The translations under genes and the position numbers were made by a program. The notes under the pieces are model-generated. The model searched no databases and was not told the DNA's origin. It was given only the letters and a program-made list of their open reading frames with translations. 64,000 nt of DNA from contig JAZAUS010000002.1 in the NCBI GenBank assembly GCA_036342255.1, forward strand, positions 134,742-198,741. The letters run 5' to 3'. How positions within the stretch are numbered: the first letter of the stretch is position 1; every line of letters begins with the position of its first letter. Positions 8,783 to 17,020 of this stretch are shown here, piece by piece. The DNA comes from RUG11198 sp036342255 (GTDB lineage: Bacteria; Bacillota_I; Bacilli_A; RF39; UBA660).

Positions 8783-9793
8783 TTATTTTTCAAAACTACA
8801 TTTGTCTGTTAATATTTTTTCGAATGCTTTTTTCAAACTGTTAAGTATGTCGTTAAATTCTTCATCACTCATTGGGCCATCGTTAATTGCAATCATTTTC
8901 ATTTTTTGTGACTTAATATTTGTAATTATTTCGTGTTTAGTTCCTTTTATTCCGTCTCTATCAATATAATATGATTTACCAAATCTATGATTTCTTATTA
9001 CAAAATTTCCAGAAGCTATTTGCCATTCTTTAAATAACCATTGATTAACATCTGTATTTTCACGAAACTTATGTAGACAAGTATTATTTAAAATATCATA
9101 TTCCTTTTCCCATACTTCTTCCATTGTACTTTTACATAATGATGTTGATAAATGATGTTGCCAAAATCCTGGAAATCTCGGACATTTTAGTAATACTAAC
9201 GTTCTCAATAAAGCTTTACCATTAGATAAATTTAACCATTTATTTCTATTTTCTTTAATGCTCTTTTTGAAATCAAAATGCTCATTAATAATACTAGTAT
9301 CATTTATACAGAAATACTGACTTACCAAGCTTTTTTTAGGGCAGTGTACATTTAGTCCAACGGTTTCTTTTGGAATTCCATTTTCAAAAAAATCTTCTTT
9401 CTTAACATTATTAATTAAGTATAAATCATCGTTGAATAAAACAAAATGCTCTGATAAGTCTTTGATTCTAAAAATATTATTTTCGATTGTATTAGCACTA
9501 AAAGTTGGTAGATATTCCTTAGGTATATAATCTTTGTGGTTTACAACTACCAATTTCTCATTTGATGTATCTAACCAATTTGGTATATGACCCCATGTTA
9601 TAAAATATACTTTATTTACCCATGGAGCAAATTTTTCCACTCCTCTAAACCAATATTGTAATAAATCCCAATCTCTATATCTGTATATTGAACCATCTGC
9701 ATTATTTTTAATATCATATTTATTTTTTTCTTTTTGCCATTCCTTGTCATTTCCATCTACCCAAAGAACAACAAAATCTATTTTTTCATTCAT
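8783..9793 (-). CDS. Stealth-family sugar-1-phosphate transferase
   Basis: Stealth proteins transfer hexose-1-phosphate to build phosphodiester-linked capsule polymers. The conserved blocks are visible in order: CR1 KIDFVVLWVDGNDKEW at 4-19, CR2 YRDWDLLQYWFRGVEKFAPW with the following VYFITWGHIPNWL and VNHKDYIP, CR3 around FWQHHLSTSLCKSTMEEVW, and the CR4-like VNQWLFKEWQIASGNF. Length 336 is normal. It overlaps the upstream GT2 stop by one nucleotide (TAATG). Its presence predicts phosphate-containing repeats in this capsule. Confidence 0.93.
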   Translation of the reverse strand: MNEKIDFVVLWVDGNDKEWQKEKNKYDIKNNADGSIYRYRDWDLLQYWFRGVEKFAPWVNKVYFITWGHIPNWLDTSNEKLVVVNHKDYIPKEYLPTFSANTIENNIFRIKDLSEHFVLFNDDLYLINNVKKEDFFENGIPKETVGLNVHCPKKSLVSQYFCINDTSIINEHFDFKKSIKENRNKWLNLSNGKALLRTLVLLKCPRFPGFWQHHLSTSLCKSTMEEVWEKEYDILNNTCLHKFRENTDVNQWLFKEWQIASGNFVIRNHRFGKSYYIDRDGIKGTKHEIITNIKSQKMKMIAINDGPMSDEEFNDILNSLKKAFEKILTDKCSFEK

Positions 9794-10635
9794 TATATTT
9801 TCCCTACCTTCATACCAATTAATCTAGCTGCCATATCAAATGGATATCTAAATATTAATTTATAGTTTCTTTCTTCTAGTATTCTTTTAAATATATATTT
9901 GGCTAAATTAGCTCCACTATCAGTAGTACCATAATTATCTAAATAGTCATTTTGTTTAAAGAATTGGCCTGTTAATCTATATCTATCATATAATTGTTTA
10001 AGAGAATACTTATGAGAATGATATACTATTGATTTAGAACAATATTTTATTCTATAACCATTTGTTATAAGTTTATATGCTATATACATATCTTCATTTG
10101 TTGGTAAATCTTTACTATCATAACCATTTAGTTTTTTAAAAATATCAGTCTTTATAGCACTTGCTGCATCACTAAAGAAAAATGCTTTTAAACCCAATTT
10201 GTTAATATCTTCTTTTGTTTTTAAAAAATCTTTATCTGGATAATTACTCTCTCTTGTATATTTTTCAATATTGTCATATTTAGTTAATTGTCTAGAATAA
10301 CAAGCCTCTGCTTCATTATTTATTATAGGTTTTATAAGTTCTTCAAGCCAATTATTATCTTTTATTTCAATATCTTGAGATATAAATACAATAATATCTG
10401 CATTAGATTTCATAGCTGCTTTTTCTCTTGTTAAACTATGAGAAAAGTCATTTGGTTTAATCTTTTCATAGTAACAATTTAAATCTTTTAATTTTTTTTC
10501 ACTATTATCAGAAGTTTCAGTAAGTATATACAAAACTTTATTAATATCTACTTTTTCCTGATTCAAGATACTTCCATTCAAGTTATATATATAGTTTTCA
10601 CCATTATATAATGGACAAATAATATCAATACTCAT
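9793..10635 (-). CDS. Family 2 glycosyltransferase, rhamnosyltransferase-like
   Basis: A 280-residue GT2 enzyme opening SIDIICPLYNGENYI, with EKAAMKSNADIIVFISQD (the metal-site region) near 70-90 and the acceptor-side block TNEDMYIAYKLITNGY near 179-194. It resembles the GT2 group that includes rhamnosyltransferases; the real donor is unknown. It is the first transferase after the priming enzyme, following a 90-nt gap with a hairpin, so it probably adds the second sugar of the repeat. Confidence 0.88.
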   Translation of the reverse strand: MSIDIICPLYNGENYIYNLNGSILNQEKVDINKVLYILTETSDNSEKKLKDLNCYYEKIKPNDFSHSLTREKAAMKSNADIIVFISQDIEIKDNNWLEELIKPIINNEAEACYSRQLTKYDNIEKYTRESNYPDKDFLKTKEDINKLGLKAFFFSDAASAIKTDIFKKLNGYDSKDLPTNEDMYIAYKLITNGYRIKYCSKSIVYHSHKYSLKQLYDRYRLTGQFFKQNDYLDNYGTTDSGANLAKYIFKRILEERNYKLIFRYPFDMAARLIGMKVGKI

Positions 10636-10657
10636 ATGTTTTTCTCCTTATCAAAAG

Positions 10658-10684
10658 ACTATGTTTAAGGACATAGTCTTCTCG
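10658..10684 (-). terminator. Hairpin inside the capsule operon, weak attenuator
   Basis: AAGACTATGT and ACATAGTCTT form a 10-bp stem with a 6-nt loop between the priming transferase and the next GT2 gene. Only a short T run follows on the minus strand, so it may reduce or process read-through rather than stop it. Confidence 0.5.
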
Positions 10685-10725
10685 TTGTTTATTATAATGT
10701 TTTTCCCCTTTAAACATTTTTATAA

Positions 10726-11424
10726 TTATTTAGCTCCTGTTTTAAATATAACTGCTGCTATTGTTTTGAAAAAGCATTTTATATCTAATAGTAGAGAACA
10801 ATTTTTTACATAATAGTATTCTAGTTCTAATCTTTCTTCATAATTAGTACAAGATCTACCATTACATCCCCACCAACCTGTTATACCAGGACGAACACTT
10901 TCATATAACTTATGATTACCATTATGTTCATCTAATTCTCCTTCAACAAGTGGTCTAGGACCAATCATTGACATATCACCCTTTAATACATTAATTAGTT
11001 GAGGTAATTCATCAATAGATGTTTTTCTTAAAATATTACCTATTTTAGTAACTCTAGGATCATTACTAAGTTTTTGATTATCTTTCCATTCTTTAGCATA
11101 TTTAGGATCTTTTAATAATTCTTTTAATACTTCATCAGCATTACTAACCATACTTCTATATTTATATATATAAATATATTTTCCATTCTTACCTATTCTT
11201 TTTTGCCTATAAAATATTGATTTATTATCTCCTGATATAAGATTAATAATCTTTATTATTATTGAGATAGGTATTAAAAATATTATTCCTAATAGTGCTG
11301 ATGAAATATCAAATAATCTTTTAATAAAAATATAAAAATAATAATTAATTTTACTAAATATACTTGATATATCTATCTCACTTACCAACTCTTCATTCTC
11401 TATATTAGTTACTTCTTCATTCAT
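10726..11424 (-). CDS. Undecaprenyl-phosphate sugar-1-phosphate transferase (priming enzyme)
   Basis: This enzyme starts each capsule repeat by loading a sugar phosphate onto undecaprenyl phosphate. It has 232 residues: an acidic N-terminal tail (about 1-30), a membrane helix near 38-65, then the bacterial sugar transferase core with FYRQKRIGKNG, YKYRSM, the catalytic TSIDELPQLINVLKGDMSM and IGPRP, and the C-terminal RPGITGWW. It is the short form without an extra five-TM domain. It lies 4 nt after cpsB. The sugar is probably a hexose, which cannot be specified here. Confidence 0.94.
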   Translation of the reverse strand: MNEEVTNIENEELVSEIDISSIFSKINYYFYIFIKRLFDISSALLGIIFLIPISIIIKIINLISGDNKSIFYRQKRIGKNGKYIYIYKYRSMVSNADEVLKELLKDPKYAKEWKDNQKLSNDPRVTKIGNILRKTSIDELPQLINVLKGDMSMIGPRPLVEGELDEHNGNHKLYESVRPGITGWWGCNGRSCTNYEERLELEYYYVKNCSLLLDIKCFFKTIAAVIFKTGAK

Positions 11425-11428
11425 GGTG

Positions 11429-12142
11429 TTACTCCTTACTACTTAATATACTTCTAGCATTATTTACTAATATATCTTCTACATAAGACTTATCTTTTAT
11501 TAGTTTTAATAAATCTTTAGAGATATTCTTTTCATAAATATTACTAGTGTCATGATGTATATCACTACCTAATATACTTATCATTCTTTTTTTGAGTAAC
11601 CCCTTTAACATTCTTTTAGCTTTTATTCCATAATTATTATATAGACTACCAATGTTACCTTGTAATAAGCATCCATTATCTATTAAATTTTGAAAGAATG
11701 CATAATCTTTATAATACGCTGTATATCTTTCTGGATGTGCTATTACAGGGATGATATTTAACTCAAATAAATCACATAAAACATCATCTAAGATATCTGG
11801 TTTTCTATTCATTGGTAATTCTATTAACATATATTTACTACCATTAATGGTATATATATCATTTTCTAATAAATTAGATATATCTAAATCAAGATAAACT
11901 TCATTACCTAAATATAAATTAATATCTATATTATTCTTTTTTAATTCTTCTTCTAATGTATTTAATAGTTTATGTTTATCTTGATTGTTACAATTATATT
12001 TACTATTTGGTACATAATGTGGTGTTAGAATTATATCTTTAATACCATTATTAGATGCTTTCTTTAAGATATTAATACTTTCTTCTATAGTTCTAGAACC
12101 ATCATCTATACCAAATAAGATATGACTATGAGTATCTATCAT
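11429..12142 (-). CDS. cpsB: CpsB/YwqE-type tyrosine-protein phosphatase (PHP family)
   Basis: A manganese-dependent phosphatase that removes phosphate from the BY-kinase encoded next to it. The 237 residues show the PHP metal motifs: MIDTHSHILFGIDDGS at 1-16, LTPHY near 40, LGNEVYLD, IAHPERY near 138-144 and GSDIHHDT near the end. Its ATG overlaps the cpsD stop as ATGA, giving strict coupling of kinase and phosphatase. The pair is known to control capsule chain length and export. Confidence 0.95.
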   Translation of the reverse strand: MIDTHSHILFGIDDGSRTIEESINILKKASNNGIKDIILTPHYVPNSKYNCNNQDKHKLLNTLEEELKKNNIDINLYLGNEVYLDLDISNLLENDIYTINGSKYMLIELPMNRKPDILDDVLCDLFELNIIPVIAHPERYTAYYKDYAFFQNLIDNGCLLQGNIGSLYNNYGIKAKRMLKGLLKKRMISILGSDIHHDTSNIYEKNISKDLLKLIKDKSYVEDILVNNARSILSSKE

Positions 12143-12822
12143 TCTTCTGTGTAATAATAATTCTTATAATATTTACTATCTAATTTATCAGTACCATTTA
12201 ATATTACTCCACCTATAGTGGCATTTACTTTTTCTAAAGACTCTTTAGTATTATTTAATATCTCTGGTGTTGTTTTCTTTGCTCTTGCTACTATTAATAC
12301 TATATCTGCAAGTCTTGTTAATATTAATGTATCAGTAAGACCAGTTACTGGAGGAGTATCTAATATAATAAGATCATAATTCTCTTTTAATATTTTTAAT
12401 ATCTCTTCCATCTTACTAGATTCCAATAATACAGTAGGATTTGGTGGATAAGTACCTGTTGTTAAAACATCTAAATTCTTTATATTAGTTTTATTAATAT
12501 AATCTTTAATATTAATTCTCTTACTGCTATCTAATAGTAAATTAGAAAAGCCACGATGAGATTTAATTTTTAAATTAAAGATATCTTTTTGTCTTCCTCT
12601 TCTTAAATCACAATCAATTAATAATACTCTTTCATTACTATTAGCATAAGATGCTGCTAAATTAGCCGAAACAAAACTTTTACCTTCACCAGACATAGAA
12701 CTAGTAATAAGAATAGTTTTTATATCTTTTTCGATAGATGAAAATCTTAAATTAGTTCTTATTGTTTTAATAGCTTCTGTTACAGATGATTTAGGATAAT
12801 TATTTACTATTAACTCTGTCAT
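12139..12822 (-). CDS. cpsD: CpsD-type BY-kinase (tyrosine autokinase)
   Basis: This cytoplasmic tyrosine kinase pairs with the membrane protein CpsC and controls polymer length. It has 227 residues: a Walker A in SSMSGEGKSFVSANLA near 41-56, a Walker A' in LLIDCDLRRGRQ near 71-82, a Walker B-like LDTPPVTGLTD, and a C-terminal tyrosine cluster (YYKNYYYTEE) for autophosphorylation. It ends in TGA inside the cpsB start and overlaps the cpsC stop by one nucleotide. Confidence 0.95.
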   Translation of the reverse strand: MTELIVNNYPKSSVTEAIKTIRTNLRFSSIEKDIKTILITSSMSGEGKSFVSANLAASYANSNERVLLIDCDLRRGRQKDIFNLKIKSHRGFSNLLLDSSKRINIKDYINKTNIKNLDVLTTGTYPPNPTVLLESSKMEEILKILKENYDLIILDTPPVTGLTDTLILTRLADIVLIVARAKKTTPEILNNTKESLEKVNATIGGVILNGTDKLDSKYYKNYYYTEE

Positions 12823-13523
12823 TATTTATCCCCCCTATTATTCTTAACTAGCTTTTTAGCAGTAGGTATTTCAGCTAAAACAGCTAAACCAACCATTTCT
12901 TCTATATCAGTCTTAGTCTTGATAGTATTATCAAAATAATAAATTATAAATAATACTCCACACGATAAAACTATACCAGCTAAACCTGCTATTAATAATT
13001 CTTTAAGTATGTTGACATTATATGGTTTATCTTCTATAACAGCATTATCTACTATAGATACATTTTCTAAGTTATAGATATTAGATATTTCTTTCTTGAA
13101 TACATCTGCTACTCCATTAGCTATCATTACAGCTTCTTTATTATCTTTATTACTAACTGATACTTTTATAATAGATGTATCTGTTACAGCAGTAACATTA
13201 ATATCTTCTGCTAACTCTTTAGGAGTTGTTTCTAATTTTAAATTATTTATAACTTGTTCTAAAACACGTCTTGATTTAATAATTTGACTATATGTTGCTA
13301 CTAATTTCTCATTAATATTTAATTCATTTTGATAAGCATAACTTGTATCTTTATCACTTTGTTTTTGAACTAATATTATAGTTGTAGTTCCATGATACAT
13401 TGGTACTTGTATCTTAGTAGAATATATTAATCCTATTATTAATGCTATAGTAGTTACTATAATTATTATTGGTATTCTTTTTACATAATAATTAAATAAA
13501 TCTTTTAAATTTATTTCTTCCAT
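12822..13523 (-). CDS. cpsC: CpsC/Wzz-type chain-length determinant, first gene of capsule operon
   Basis: A membrane adaptor that activates the BY-kinase and sets capsule chain length. The 233 residues have a TM helix near 16-35, an extracellular Wzz domain, and a second TM near 174-196 preceded by a proline-bearing NVNILKEL stretch, with a short cytoplasmic tail. The SD is a run of five Gs 7 nt upstream. The promoter at 13586-13614 fires directly into this gene. Order cpsC-cpsD-cpsB matches Firmicutes capsule operons. Confidence 0.94.
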   Translation of the reverse strand: MEEINLKDLFNYYVKRIPIIIIVTTIALIIGLIYSTKIQVPMYHGTTTIILVQKQSDKDTSYAYQNELNINEKLVATYSQIIKSRRVLEQVINNLKLETTPKELAEDINVTAVTDTSIIKVSVSNKDNKEAVMIANGVADVFKKEISNIYNLENVSIVDNAVIEDKPYNVNILKELLIAGLAGIVLSCGVLFIIYYFDNTIKTKTDIEEMVGLAVLAEIPTAKKLVKNNRGDK

Positions 13524-13585
13524 TTATTTTCATCCCCCTACTTTTTAAACAGAAAAAAGAACACTTTTTCCAAAGTTAGTTTCAT

Positions 13586-13614
13586 ATTCTAATAGATAAT
13601 TAACTTTTTGTCAA
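13586..13614 (-). promoter_or_regulatory. Capsule operon promoter
   Basis: Minus strand: -35 TTGACA (13614-13609), 17-bp spacer, -10 TAGAAT (13591-13586). It lies 63 bp upstream of cpsC and is the only strong promoter seen before the operon. Confidence 0.8.
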
Positions 13615-13621
13615 CAAAATA

Positions 13622-13656
13622 AGCTCAAAAATTAAAAACAAGTTAATTTTTGAGCT
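13622..13656. repeat. 14-bp perfect inverted repeat in the capsule divergent region
   Basis: Arms AGCTCAAAAATTAA (13622-13635) and TTAATTTTTGAGCT (13643-13656) with a 7-nt centre sit just upstream of the capsule -35. There is no T tract on either side, so an operator is more likely than a terminator. Confidence 0.7.
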
Positions 13657-13766
13657 AATTATTTAATTTTAAACATATTTATTTGGTTAATTATTTATGA
13701 ATCATTATATTTATTTAAAAGTAAAATGACTTTTCTATGGTGAATAATACTATTGGAGGGTAATAT

Positions 13767-14651
13767 ATGAATTATTATAATGAGATAAAGAATGAGCTTA
13801 TTAATAATGAGATAAATAGAAAAGTAAAGAATTATTCAATTAATAAAAGTGATTTAAATACCTACTATAACGTAGGTAAAATGCTAAGTGAAGCTGGTAA
13901 GCATTATGGTGATGGAATTATTAAAGAATATTCTAGAAAGTTAACAGATGAGTTAGGAAAAGGATACACTCAATCAAGATTAAGATATTTTAGAAGATTT
14001 TATGAAGTTTTTTCAAAATGTCCGACACTGTCGGACAAATTGACATTTTCTCATTATTGTGAATTGATATGGAATGATGATTATAATAAAATTAATTATT
14101 ATATAAATATATCAATTAATCATAATCTTTCTGTTAGACAACTTCGATGTAGAATAAAATCTAATGAATATGAAAGATTGCCTGAAAGTACCAAGAACAA
14201 ATTAATAAATAATCAAAAATCAAATGTGATAGATTTTATAAAGAATCCTATTATAATTAATAATAGTAATAAATATGAGTTTATTTCTGAAAAAGTATTA
14301 AAAAGAATAATACTAGAAGATATTTCCTCTTTCATGAAAGAACTTGGATCTGGATTTAGTTATATAGATGACGAATACAAAATTAGTATTGGTAATACAT
14401 ATAACTATATAGATTTGTTATTATTTAATTACATATATAATTGTTTTGTAGTTGTTGAGCTTAAAGTAACAGAGTTAAAGAAAGAACATGTTGGTCAAAT
14501 TCAAGTATATATGAATTATATAGATAAGAATTTAAAGACTATTAATCAAGATAGAACTATTGGTATTATTATTTGTAAGAAAGATAATAAATATGTTATT
14601 GAGTATTGTTCTGATAGTAGAATTATTTCTAGAGTTTATGAATTGGTTTAG
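13767..14651 (+). CDS. DUF1016/YhcG-family PDDEXK nuclease
   Basis: A predicted DNA nuclease of unknown role. The 294 residues show the N-terminal DUF1016 helical domain (YYNVGKMLSEAGKHYGDGIIKEYSRKL, split here as 33-59; TQSRLRYFRRFYEVF) and a C-terminal PDDEXK nuclease: IDLLLFN and VVVELKVTELKKEHVGQIQVY near 217-250 supply the D and E-x-K. The gene stands alone, with GGAGGG before its ATG and a strong inverted repeat after its stop. It is slightly shorter than the usual 330-350. No partner methylase or toxin gene is adjacent. Confidence 0.88.
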   Translation: MNYYNEIKNELINNEINRKVKNYSINKSDLNTYYNVGKMLSEAGKHYGDGIIKEYSRKLTDELGKGYTQSRLRYFRRFYEVFSKCPTLSDKLTFSHYCELIWNDDYNKINYYINISINHNLSVRQLRCRIKSNEYERLPESTKNKLINNQKSNVIDFIKNPIIINNSNKYEFISEKVLKRIILEDISSFMKELGSGFSYIDDEYKISIGNTYNYIDLLLFNYIYNCFVVVELKVTELKKEHVGQIQVYMNYIDKNLKTINQDRTIGIIICKKDNKYVIEYCSDSRIISRVYELV

Positions 14652-14656
14652 TATAA

Positions 14657-14710
14657 TATATCTATATAATTGTATCATTAATAAATTTGTGATACAATTA
14701 TATAGATATA
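14657..14710. repeat. 21-bp perfect inverted repeat with 12-nt loop
   Basis: Arms 14657-14677 and 14690-14710 are perfectly complementary; the inner part is TTGTATCA/TGATACAA. It fills the space between the nuclease stop (14651) and the SD of the Lgt-like gene. There is no T tract, so it could be an RNA-stability hairpin, an operator, or a small mobile repeat. Confidence 0.8.
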
Positions 14711-14723
14711 GATGGTGATATAG

Positions 14724-15395
14724 ATGGTTATAAATAGAATAGATTTTCCTATGTATGAAGTTATTATGTATTCTTCAATAATATTAGGTGCTATATATAT
14801 TTTTATTATGTTAAATAAAGAAAAGATTTCTAAGAAGAATATAATAATATTTTTTGTGATGTTTTTTTTCTTTTCTGTATTTTTTGCTAAATTATATAAT
14901 TTGATTGAACATCATGGTAAAGGTAATTTATTAACAATTGGTTTTACTGGGTATGGTGGACTTATAGGGGCTATAATAGCTGCTTTAATATATGGTAAAA
15001 TATTTAAAGATAATAGATTTTTTAAATATACAATTATAGCATTACCTTTAGTTTATGGATTTGCTAAGTTAGCTTGTTTCTTTCATGGTTGTTGTTATGG
15101 TATTCCATATAAAGGACCTTTGGCTGTGATATATCCCCAGGTCATGAATAAGTCATTATTTCCAATTCAATTATTAGAATCTATTGTATTTGTAATAATA
15201 TTTCAGGTATGTAATACTTTACATAAAAATAAAAATATAATCTATATTACTTTAATAATCGTTTTTGTTGTTAAATTTTTACTGGACTTTTTAAGGTTCA
15301 GTCATACTCATGAGTTGTTTTCTCATAATCAGATAATGAGTATTATACTTATAATAATTACTTTTATAGTTTATATTGCTAAAAGAAAAAAATAG
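14724..15395 (+). CDS. Lgt-like membrane protein (prolipoprotein diacylglyceryl transferase superfamily)
   Basis: A 223-residue protein with about seven hydrophobic helices. The family features are GFTGYGGLIGA near 73-83, the variant signature CFFHGCCYG near 113-121, FPIQLLES near 141-148 and a late FLLDFLRFSH. Canonical Lgt carries RxGNFxNxE in place of HGCCYG, so this is a divergent paralog whose substrate is uncertain. It is also shorter than typical Lgt (about 260-290). It converges on a gene whose product ends in GGGC. If no other Lgt exists in the genome, it may simply be the lipoprotein enzyme. Confidence 0.8.
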   Translation: MVINRIDFPMYEVIMYSSIILGAIYIFIMLNKEKISKKNIIIFFVMFFFFSVFFAKLYNLIEHHGKGNLLTIGFTGYGGLIGAIIAALIYGKIFKDNRFFKYTIIALPLVYGFAKLACFFHGCCYGIPYKGPLAVIYPQVMNKSLFPIQLLESIVFVIIFQVCNTLHKNKNIIYITLIIVFVVKFLLDFLRFSHTHELFSHNQIMSIILIIITFIVYIAKRKK

Positions 15396-15446
15396 TTATT
15401 TATGAAATGTACTCATTAGAGTAGACGTCATTATTAACTATTTTTT
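15389..15446 (+). terminator. Terminator with nested hairpin, also usable on minus
   Basis: AAAAATAGTTA pairs with TAACTATTTTTTT; a nested TACTC/GAGTA stem lies inside. It separates the converging Lgt-like and GGGC-tailed genes. Confidence 0.75.
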
Positions 15447-15448
15447 TA

Positions 15449-17020
15449 TTAGCATCCACCACCTGTGTTAGATCTAGTAGCTCTTGCTGTTATGGAAATG
15501 TTTCCCGTTACTCCATAGACAGTTAGAGCTCCTGAACTATTGGTGTATTGATATCTTCCAGTGGTTGTTCCTGTTGAAATATTTGAACCACCCATAGATA
15601 CTGTTATTGTATTTGGTAGTGTATATGTATAATTGTTAGTATTTGCATTAGCTTTTAGTGTTGTTGTATAATTATAACCTCTATTAACCTTGGTATCGGT
15701 TAATGCTTGCATATACTGTGATGATGTTGATAATGATACTGTGTAGTGCCAAATAAAGGAAGAACTTGTACTAGCACAATAATCAGTATTACCATTTGCT
15801 ATATCGTCGTCGCTAGCTTTATAGCCATCGTTATTTTCACCATATACTTTAAATGTATGACTTCCATCTGCAAGTCCAGTTACTGTATAACTAGTACCAC
15901 TACTAACATTTTGTTCATATGCGGTTCCATTATCTACTACGATATAGTATTTTTTTACTCCAGATTCTGGATCTGATCCAGTCCAACTTACAGTGACTGA
16001 ACCAACATTATTGTTTGAGGTATTATCACTAGTAGCATTATTCTGAGTTACTGTAACATTACTTATTAAAGGTGGAGTTGTATCTTCTAATTCTTGTTCA
16101 TCTACTAATAATGTTACTCCTCCACAGTTTATGTTTGATACATCATTATATGATAATGTTATATTAGTTGTTAGACTACTACTTGTATATACAGCATTAT
16201 CTACTCTTCTTACATAGAATGTGTAAGTATTTGTAGTTCCACCTTCTATAGTAAAACTTTGTAGTGGATTACCACTAGAATTTGTTAGTTTAAAATGAGC
16301 AGTGTCTCCTATATTTAAATTAAATGTTCTTGCTGATTGATAGCTATTAATAACTGTTACTGTAAATTCCGCTGAATCATTTCCTAAACTCTCTCTTAAG
16401 TCTCCTGTTGCATTATCAGGTATAGAACCTAATAGACTTCCATGTGGTTGTTCTTCTAATACATCATCTGTCTCTAAGTTTCCATCTACACTGTATGTAT
16501 CATCCTCTATAGGATTAAAATTCATAGTAAGAGTAAAGGTAACAGTTTCTGATGCAGGTATATTATCTCCTATATTTATACCATTTAATTCAAATGTTAG
16601 GTATGATGGATCAACATTTATACCTGACGAATTGGTTATAACTGGTTGGAAGTTTGCTAAGTTGAATTCATAATTGTAAAAAGTTCCATTTTCGATAGAT
16701 ATTCTATAAACAGCTTGATAGTCATTTTCGGTAGAACCTTCTGGTTTTTCAAAAGTTAGATTAAAATCTACACTATCATCTGTAAAAGCTGGAATACTAC
16801 CATCTTTTACATTTTTAGAAGATAATAGTTCTACATTTTTTATGGCTATTTTACCTTGTGGGTTAAATGTAGTTCTACCACCAATATTTAATATTTGTCC
16901 ATATAATGCATATCCAACTGAAATAAATGATAAGACTACTACTAATAATATAGATACAGCTATATTAATTGTTATAGTTTTCTTATCATTTTCTTTCATC
17001 GCCATTTTTCTTTTTCTCAT
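15449..17020 (-). CDS. Secreted surface protein with SipW-type signal, FN3-like domain and C-terminal GGGC
   Basis: This is a large (523 residues) exported protein. The basic start and hydrophobic stretch end in ISVGYALYGQILNIGG, very like the signal region of the TasA-like gene at 19241, suggesting cleavage by the SipW-type peptidase. Beta-rich regions follow, with a fibronectin-III-like domain (TPPLISNVTVTQ through GLADGSHTFKVYG, about 315-400) and a Ser/Thr/Asn-rich C-terminal part ending in NTGGGC. There is no LPXTG signal and no C-terminal TM. The start is the ATG at 17020 behind GAGGG; it overlaps the DUF5305 gene by 35 nt. How it is anchored is unknown. Confidence 0.8.
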   Translation of the reverse strand: MRKRKMAMKENDKKTITINIAVSILLVVVLSFISVGYALYGQILNIGGRTTFNPQGKIAIKNVELLSSKNVKDGSIPAFTDDSVDFNLTFEKPEGSTENDYQAVYRISIENGTFYNYEFNLANFQPVITNSSGINVDPSYLTFELNGINIGDNIPASETVTFTLTMNFNPIEDDTYSVDGNLETDDVLEEQPHGSLLGSIPDNATGDLRESLGNDSAEFTVTVINSYQSARTFNLNIGDTAHFKLTNSSGNPLQSFTIEGGTTNTYTFYVRRVDNAVYTSSSLTTNITLSYNDVSNINCGGVTLLVDEQELEDTTPPLISNVTVTQNNATSDNTSNNNVGSVTVSWTGSDPESGVKKYYIVVDNGTAYEQNVSSGTSYTVTGLADGSHTFKVYGENNDGYKASDDDIANGNTDYCASTSSSFIWHYTVSLSTSSQYMQALTDTKVNRGYNYTTTLKANANTNNYTYTLPNTITVSMGGSNISTGTTTGRYQYTNSSGALTVYGVTGNISITARATRSNTGGGC

